Of a DNA stretch of 10,775 nucleotides, positions 5,938 through 10,775 are shown piece after piece. A model generated the notes under the pieces. The model was not told the origin of the DNA, did not search any database, and saw only the letters and a program-made list of their open reading frames with translations. The translations under genes were made by a program, and so were the position numbers. This DNA is from Helicobacteraceae bacterium (GTDB taxonomy: Bacteria; Campylobacterota; Campylobacteria; Campylobacterales; Sulfurimonadaceae): contig WFMY01000246.1 in assembly GCA_015488855.1 (NCBI GenBank), positions 1 to 10,775 on the forward strand, read 5' to 3'. Every line of letters starts with the position of its first letter. Positions within the stretch are counted from its first letter, which is position 1.

Positions 5938-7239
5938 ATGGAAATCAAATCAAATAAAATTGATGGTGCAAATGCTGAAATAACAGCAATAATTAAGAAA
6001 GAAACTATAGATGCAAATTTAGATAAAATTGCTAAAGAGTTAGCTAAAACAACAACTATTCAGGGTTTTCGTAAGGGAAAAGTTCCTGTGGCTATTGTAA
6101 AAAAACAGTTTGGTAGTAAGCTTTTACAAGATGCAGAAACAGAGGCTTTGAGAGAGGTTCTCAGCACTGGTTTGGAGCAGTTAAAAATTGCTAATGAGTC
6201 ATTGATAGGCGAACCAAATATTACAAAATTTGATAAACAAGATGATAAAATAGAGGTTGTTGTAAAAGTTGCAATGCGACCTGAAATAGAACTTGGTGAT
6301 TATGCATCATTTGTAAAAGAGTTCAAAAAGCCAAAAATCAAAGCGGCAGATATAACAAAAAGACTTAAAGAGATAGCAGAACAACAAGCACCTCTTAAAA
6401 AGATTAAAAGAAACCGTAAGATGAAAGAGGGTGACACTGCCATAATTGACTATGAAGGATTCTTAGACGGTAAGCCATTTGATGGTGGAAAAGGTGAAGG
6501 TTTTGAGCTTAAACTTGGTTCTGGACAGTTCATTCCAGGTTTTGAGGATCAGCTCATCGGTGTAAAAAGAGATGAAGAAGTTGAACTCAATGTAACTTTC
6601 CCAGAAGATTATCAAGCACCTAACTTAGCAGGAAAAGATGTTGTTTTTAAAGTAACTGTCAATGAAGTAAAAGAAAAAGATGTTTTAGAGATAGGCGATG
6701 AACTTGCTAAGGCTTTACTCCCAGGTGATGAAGAAGCAACTATTGAAAAAGTAAAAGAGCAAGTTGTTGAGCAAATGGAGTCTGAGGCACTGGGTAAACT
6801 TTACAATGAAGATTTAAAACCTGCATTGCTAGAAGCCTTGGTTTCTGGTATTACATTTGACCTTCCAGAATTTGTAGTTGACCAAGAGATAGACTTAGCA
6901 GTCAATAAAAAAGCTTCTTCTATGAGTGAAGATGAGATTAAAGAGCTTCGTGAAAATATTGATAAACTTGAAGAGCTTCGTGAGAGTTTTCGTGATGATG
7001 CACAAGAAAGTGTCAAAGCTACTTTTATTATCGATGCACTAGCAGCTACGGAGAGCGTTAAAGTTGAAGAACAAGAGGTTATGCAAACTATCTATTATGA
7101 AGCGATGCAAATGGGTCAAGACCCTGAAACAGTATATCAAGAGTATAAAGATGCAGGATACCTTCCAGCTATCCAAATGTCTATGGTAGAAGATAAAGTT
7201 CTTAGTCAAATTCTTAATTCTAAGATGAAAGAAGCATAA
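5938..7239 (+). CDS. tig: Trigger factor, ribosome-associated chaperone and prolyl isomerase
   Basis: Trigger factor sits at the ribosome tunnel exit and shields emerging chains. The 433-residue protein shows the full three-domain layout. The N-terminal ribosome-binding domain carries the signature GFRKGKVP at 43-50. An FKBP-type prolyl isomerase domain runs from about 160 to 245 (DTAIIDYEGFLDGKPFDGG ... GSGQFIPGFEDQLIG). A long, charged helical C-terminal chaperone domain completes it. AAGGA at 5928-5932 lies 5 bases before the ATG at 5938, which supports this start over the TTG just before it. Only one base separates its stop from clpP. The tig-clpP pairing is widespread in bacteria. Confidence 0.98.
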   Translation: MEIKSNKIDGANAEITAIIKKETIDANLDKIAKELAKTTTIQGFRKGKVPVAIVKKQFGSKLLQDAETEALREVLSTGLEQLKIANESLIGEPNITKFDKQDDKIEVVVKVAMRPEIELGDYASFVKEFKKPKIKAADITKRLKEIAEQQAPLKKIKRNRKMKEGDTAIIDYEGFLDGKPFDGGKGEGFELKLGSGQFIPGFEDQLIGVKRDEEVELNVTFPEDYQAPNLAGKDVVFKVTVNEVKEKDVLEIGDELAKALLPGDEEATIEKVKEQVVEQMESEALGKLYNEDLKPALLEALVSGITFDLPEFVVDQEIDLAVNKKASSMSEDEIKELRENIDKLEELRESFRDDAQESVKATFIIDALAATESVKVEEQEVMQTIYYEAMQMGQDPETVYQEYKDAGYLPAIQMSMVEDKVLSQILNSKMKEA

Positions 7240-7240
7240 T

Positions 7241-7831
7241 ATGAGCTATATCCCTTATGTAGTAGAAAAAACAGGACACGGTGAGCGTTCTTACGATATC
7301 TACTCTCGTCTTTTAAAAGATAGGATCGTGATGCTTAGTGGTGAGGTAAATGATCAAGTTGCTTCTACTATAGTAGCACAGTTTTTATTTCTTGAAGCGG
7401 AAGATCCAGAAAAAGATATCTTCTTTTACATAAACTCTCCAGGTGGTGTTGTCACTGCAGGGATGGCGATATTTGATACTATGAACTATATCCGTCCAGA
7501 TGTTGCTACTATCTGCATTGGTCAGGCTGCTTCTATGGGTGCATTTTTACTTTCATCTGGCCAAAAAGAAAAAAGATATGCACTTCCACATGCTAGAGTT
7601 ATGATTCATCAACCTTTAGGTGGTGCTCAAGGTCAGGCGAGCGATATAGCGATTCAAGCTGAAGAGATTCTTAGAATGAAAAAAGAGTTAAATGGCATAT
7701 TGGCTAAAAATACAGGTCAAAGTATCAAAAAGATAGAAAAAGATACAGATAGAGACAATTTCATGAGTGCGGCAGAATGTGTGGACTATGGTTTGATCGA
7801 TAAAGTATTGATTAAAAGTGAAAAAGAGTAG
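7241..7831 (+). CDS. clpP: ATP-dependent Clp protease proteolytic subunit
   Basis: A serine protease forming the double-heptamer chamber of Clp proteases, fed by ClpX or ClpA-type unfoldases (not encoded in this window). The catalytic triad is complete: S98 in GQAASMGAF, H123 in MIHQPLGG and D172 in DRDNFMSA. INSPGGVVTAGMAIFDT (65-80) is the conserved oligomerisation and substrate-strand region. At 196 residues it is of normal length with a short N-terminal peptide. Its start lies one base after the tig stop, with only a weak purine stretch (GAAAGAAG) as a ribosome site, so coupling to tig is likely. It ends in TAG, 14 bases before the GGDEF gene. Confidence 0.99.
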   Translation: MSYIPYVVEKTGHGERSYDIYSRLLKDRIVMLSGEVNDQVASTIVAQFLFLEAEDPEKDIFFYINSPGGVVTAGMAIFDTMNYIRPDVATICIGQAASMGAFLLSSGQKEKRYALPHARVMIHQPLGGAQGQASDIAIQAEEILRMKKELNGILAKNTGQSIKKIEKDTDRDNFMSAAECVDYGLIDKVLIKSEKE

Positions 7832-7845
7832 AGGGAGAGTGACTT

Positions 7846-8910
7846 ATGTCAGATTCTTTAAGAAATAGAGGGCGAAGAAATATAGGGAGAGCTTCAGGTG
7901 GCGGTGGTGGACATAATGCACCTACTGATAATTCTTCAAAAAGTGACCCGACAAGTGATTTGGAAGTGTATGCGAAAGAAGTTTTAGGTCAGCTTATACA
8001 AGACAACTTACCACCTACACCAAATAACTTTTCCTTATATTTTGATAGACTTTTAGAAGATAAAAGTGAAACATTGCGTAAGCAAATTATGTCGATGTTA
8101 GAACTAGAAGAAAATAATGATGCAGAAAATACCATTATGCTTGAACAAAGTCTTAAACAAGGTTTTAGCTCTGTTAAAAATATCTTAAATGTGACAGCTT
8201 CACTTTATAAAAATATCAATTTAATGACAAAAATTCTTCAAAAAAGAAAAACTGAACTCAAAGATAGTAAAGACCAGCAAGGTTCTTTAAGTGTTATCTC
8301 TACACTTGAGGGCGATGTTGGTAAGCTTGATGTTATACTTAAAAAACAAAGTGTCAACATTAAAACCCAATATGACGAAACGGCTAAAGTGATTAAAAAT
8401 GTTGAAAATGAGACTATCTTTGACAACAAGTATGGTGTTTATAATAAACGCTATTTGATGACAAAAATAGAACAAGAGATAAGTTTAGTCAAAGAGTTTA
8501 AACATAGCTCAACTCTGATTATGATAGAACTCTCAAAAGATATTATCCAAAGTGTCAACAACGAAAAAGCTATCATTATGATGACAAGAACTATAGCAAG
8601 ACTCCTCCTGAAAACTTCAAGAAGAAGTGATACCGTAGCTTATTATGGAAATGGTCAATTTGCCATGCTTCTGAAACATACAGACCTAGAGAGTGCAAAA
8701 AAAGCAAGTGAACGATTGGTAGAACTTGTAGCTAATGCTAACTTTTTCTTAGGAGACAAAGAGATTGAACTTAAAATTGCTATTGGTATTACAGATATAA
8801 ATCCAGCTTATTCTGTAGAAGAGACCGTGGTAAGCACAATGGATGGTATAGAAAAAGCCTACGAAGATGCAAGTTGTGATTATGCTGTCTCATTAAAAAG
8901 CAAGACATAA
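7846..8910 (+). CDS. Degenerate GGDEF-domain protein, candidate c-di-GMP receptor
   Basis: A 354-residue soluble protein with no signal peptide or membrane helix. Residues 1-23 are basic and Gly-rich (RNRGRRNIGR, then five glycines). A helical region of about 35-185 follows and includes LPPTPNNFSLYF, a stretch reminiscent of N-terminal regions of many diguanylate cyclases. The C-terminal part (about 193-350) is a GGDEF fold: DNKYGVYNKR (193-202) matches the D-x-L-T-G-L-x-N-R-R opening. The catalytic motif is GNGQF (268-272) in place of GGDEF/GGEEF, and the metal-binding aspartate position is E228. The RxxD inhibitory-site motif is kept at R259-D262 with exact spacing. Cyclase activity is therefore unlikely and c-di-GMP binding possible. 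GAGGGAG precedes the ATG by 7 bases. It lies between clpP and def, apparently in the same transcript. Confidence 0.85.
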   Translation: MSDSLRNRGRRNIGRASGGGGGHNAPTDNSSKSDPTSDLEVYAKEVLGQLIQDNLPPTPNNFSLYFDRLLEDKSETLRKQIMSMLELEENNDAENTIMLEQSLKQGFSSVKNILNVTASLYKNINLMTKILQKRKTELKDSKDQQGSLSVISTLEGDVGKLDVILKKQSVNIKTQYDETAKVIKNVENETIFDNKYGVYNKRYLMTKIEQEISLVKEFKHSSTLIMIELSKDIIQSVNNEKAIIMMTRTIARLLLKTSRRSDTVAYYGNGQFAMLLKHTDLESAKKASERLVELVANANFFLGDKEIELKIAIGITDINPAYSVEETVVSTMDGIEKAYEDASCDYAVSLKSKT

Positions 8911-8922
8911 TTAAGCCGTCTG

Positions 8923-9447
8923 ATGAAATTAAATATTGTTACTTACCCAGATAAAAAACTTAAGCAAAAATCAGCGAAAGTAGAAAACTTTGATACTAGG
9001 CTTGCCGAATTGTTGGATAGTATGTATCCCTTGATGATGGAAACAAATGGTATAGGTTTAGCTGCTATACAAGTTGGATATGCTACCCAAGCTCTTATAC
9101 TCAATATCCCAGATAAAGATGATATTCAAACGATTGATAACCTAGTAGAGATGATAAATCCAGTTATCACGAGTAAAAAAGGTGAGACAGTGTATCAAGA
9201 GGGTTGTCTAAGCGTTCCAACATTTTATGAAGATATCACACGCTTTGAAGAGGTCAGTGTTAACTTTCAAGATAGACAAGGCAATACGAAAACCCTTGAG
9301 GCTAATGGACTTCTAGCGATCGCCATACAGCATGAGATAGATCATCTCTCAGGTGTACTTTTCATAGATAAACTAAGTTATTCAAGAAGAAAGAAATTTG
9401 AAAAAGAGTATAAAAAGATGCTCAAAGAGAAGAAAAATTCCAAATAA
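8923..9447 (+). CDS. def: Peptide deformylase
   Basis: A metalloenzyme that removes the formyl group from the N-terminal methionine of nascent proteins at the ribosome exit. All three family motifs are present: GIGLAAIQVG (43-52), EGCLS (93-97) with metal ligand C95, and HEIDH (137-141) with the two histidine ligands and catalytic E138. At 174 residues it is of normal length; the last 20 residues are strongly basic, consistent with ribosome binding. The 12-base gap after the GGDEF gene contains no clear ribosome site, so it may be translated by coupling. Trigger factor, made from the same apparent unit, works at the same place on the ribosome. Confidence 0.98.
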   Translation: MKLNIVTYPDKKLKQKSAKVENFDTRLAELLDSMYPLMMETNGIGLAAIQVGYATQALILNIPDKDDIQTIDNLVEMINPVITSKKGETVYQEGCLSVPTFYEDITRFEEVSVNFQDRQGNTKTLEANGLLAIAIQHEIDHLSGVLFIDKLSYSRRKKFEKEYKKMLKEKKNSK

Positions 9448-9468
9448 ATATGTCAATCTGTCATTAAA

Positions 9469-9498
9469 TTGAACTTAACCAAAAAAACACATTATAAT
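9469..9498 (+). promoter_or_regulatory. Sigma70-type promoter of comM
   Basis: TTGAAC (9469-9474) and a perfect TATAAT (9493-9498) are separated by 18 bases, the best promoter in the window. Transcription would begin near 9505, about 18 bases before the comM ATG. It suggests comM is expressed apart from the tig-def unit. Confidence 0.7.
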
Positions 9499-9522
9499 TG
9501 AGTTATAAAAAGGCTTTGGATT

Positions 9523-10775
9523 ATGAAGAAAATGAAATGTGCAACATATGAGGGTTTAGATGCTCAGGTCGTAGATGTAGAATCTACCTTGACAAAGGGA
9601 CTTCCCTCTTTTAGTGTCATCGGAATGGTAAGTGCAAATATAACCGAATCAAAAGAGCGTGTGAAATCTGCTCTACTTTCAAATGAATTTTCTTTTCCTC
9701 CAAAACGGGTGACTTTAAGCCTTTCTCCTAGCGAACTGAAAAAAGATGGTTCACAGTTCGATCTGGGTATCGCACTTCTTATCGCTCTTAATCAAGTAGA
9801 AAAGGATTTTGATGATTGGTTTGTCTTTGGAGAGTTGGGTTTAGATGGGGAAGTAAAAGAAAATACACAACTCTACCCTCTGCTTCTTTCTTTGGCAAAT
9901 CAAGGGGTGGTGCAAAGAGCTATAGTGCCATATAGTGCCTTAGAGAAACTCTCTAAAATTCCAAATATAGAATTTTACGGTGTAAAAACATTACAAGAAG
10001 CGACAGCATTACTCAAGTTAGAAGTGTTGAGTGAACCACATATAGCAAGTACAGATTTTGCATATCCAAGCTATACCTTAGATGAAAAATATTATGTTTA
10101 TAATAGATACGAAGAAGACTTTTTAGATGTAAAAGGGCAAGAGGTAGCCAAGCGAGCTGCTCTCATCTGTGCTGCGGGGATGCATAATATACTTTTTGAG
10201 GGAAGTCCTGGAAGTGGTAAGAGTATGATAGCCCAAAGACTGCGTTATATTATGCCACCACTTAACCAAGCAGAGATTTTAGATAATGCAAAGTTGGACT
10301 CTCTTGAGGGAAAAGAGCCAGAGTTTAAACCTTTGCGAAATTTTTGTTCACCTCACCATACTGCAACCTCTGCATCTATCTTTGGTGGAGGCTCTCACAA
10401 GGCGAAGATAGGTGAAGTGGGGTTGAGTCACAACGGCATCTTGTTTTTCGATGAATTACCACACTTTTCTAAAAACATACTCGAAGCGCTGAGAGAACCT
10501 CTCCAAGATGGCAAGATCAAAATCTCTCGTGTAAACTCTAAGGTTGAGTACCCTGCAAACTTTGTATTTATAGGTGCGATGAATCCTTGTCCATGCGGAA
10601 ATCTTCTTGATAAAACAAAAGAGTGCCGATGCAATGAACTAGAGATCCAGCGTTACAAAAATAGACTCTCGGACCCCTTCTTAGACCGAATAGATCTCAA
10701 TGTAACTATGCAAAATATCGATCCTCATGATGAGGTAAGTTTTAGTTCCAAAGAGTTGCATCAAAAAGTGATAGA
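9523..10775 (+). CDS. comM: ComM / YifB family Mg-chelatase-like AAA+ ATPase, C-terminus cut off
   Basis: ComM is a hexameric helicase that drives branch migration when DNA taken up by natural transformation is integrated. About 417 codons are visible of a usual 500 or so; the frame is open to the window end. The N-terminal Lon-protease-like domain has GLPSFSVIGM and ESKERVKSALLSN. The ATPase domain shows Walker A GSPGSGKS (227-234), the SPHHTATSASIFGGG block and Walker B LFFDE (307-311). The family AMNPCPCG motif gives cysteines 356 and 358, with partners 368 and 370 as a possible zinc site, and FLDRID is the arginine-finger region. The usual SGP before it reads SDP (383-385). The start has AAAAAGG about 10 bases upstream and its own promoter. 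The position after def matches Helicobacter pylori. Confidence 0.95.
   Translation, partial: MKKMKCATYEGLDAQVVDVESTLTKGLPSFSVIGMVSANITESKERVKSALLSNEFSFPPKRVTLSLSPSELKKDGSQFDLGIALLIALNQVEKDFDDWFVFGELGLDGEVKENTQLYPLLLSLANQGVVQRAIVPYSALEKLSKIPNIEFYGVKTLQEATALLKLEVLSEPHIASTDFAYPSYTLDEKYYVYNRYEEDFLDVKGQEVAKRAALICAAGMHNILFEGSPGSGKSMIAQRLRYIMPPLNQAEILDNAKLDSLEGKEPEFKPLRNFCSPHHTATSASIFGGGSHKAKIGEVGLSHNGILFFDELPHFSKNILEALREPLQDGKIKISRVNSKVEYPANFVFIGAMNPCPCGNLLDKTKECRCNELEIQRYKNRLSDPFLDRIDLNVTMQNIDPHDEVSFSSKELHQKVI

Noticed and set aside
10428..10634. Minus-strand 68-residue frame within comM
   Set aside because: It covers the conserved Walker B and CPCG region of comM in reverse; a shadow.
1..10775. 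Mobile element, CRISPR, tRNA or rRNA content
   Set aside because: No transposase, integrase, direct-repeat array, cloverleaf or rRNA-like segment was seen; gaps between genes are all under about 135 bases.

Overview
The window is low-GC chromosomal DNA that reads as core genome of a Campylobacterota (epsilonproteobacterial) species. The proteins are most like those of free-living sulfur oxidisers of the Sulfurimonas type, an assignment made by recognising sequences and gene order, not by a search. Genes are tightly packed, the longest non-coding stretch is about 130 bases, and no tRNA, rRNA, CRISPR array, transposase, phage gene or integration site is visible.

Left part (1-2601). On the minus strand, the start of purM (cut by the window edge) follows a small DUF2892/YgaP-type membrane protein gene. 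On the plus strand, divergently, lie a shortened spermidine-synthase-like gene, coaE (last step of coenzyme A synthesis) and dapF (meso-diaminopimelate for lysine and peptidoglycan). Middle (2611-5876). The minus-strand pair rpsT-prfA (ribosomal protein S20 and release factor 1) converges on dapF and diverges from the plus-strand pair glmM-lspA (peptidoglycan precursor synthesis and lipoprotein signal peptidase). Right part (5938-10775). tig-clpP-(degenerate GGDEF gene)-def look like one transcription unit, followed by comM with its own good promoter and cut by the window end. Trigger factor, peptide deformylase and ClpP together handle nascent and damaged proteins.

The genes are mainly housekeeping, and I do not see a new defence, mobile or biosynthetic system. 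Two protein genes stand out. The first is a GGDEF-domain protein whose catalytic motif is destroyed (GNGQF) while the RxxD inhibitory-site motif is kept, sitting between clpP and def; it looks like a candidate c-di-GMP receptor. The second is a SpeE-like protein lacking the N-terminal beta domain and the glycine-rich cofactor loop, translationally coupled to coaE. Smaller points are inverted repeats around the putative speE and glmM promoters, a perfect 18-base palindrome before dapF, a shared hairpin where dapF and prfA converge, a UAG stop on the RF1 gene itself, and no UGA stops among twelve complete genes. Promoter and hairpin calls are made by eye.
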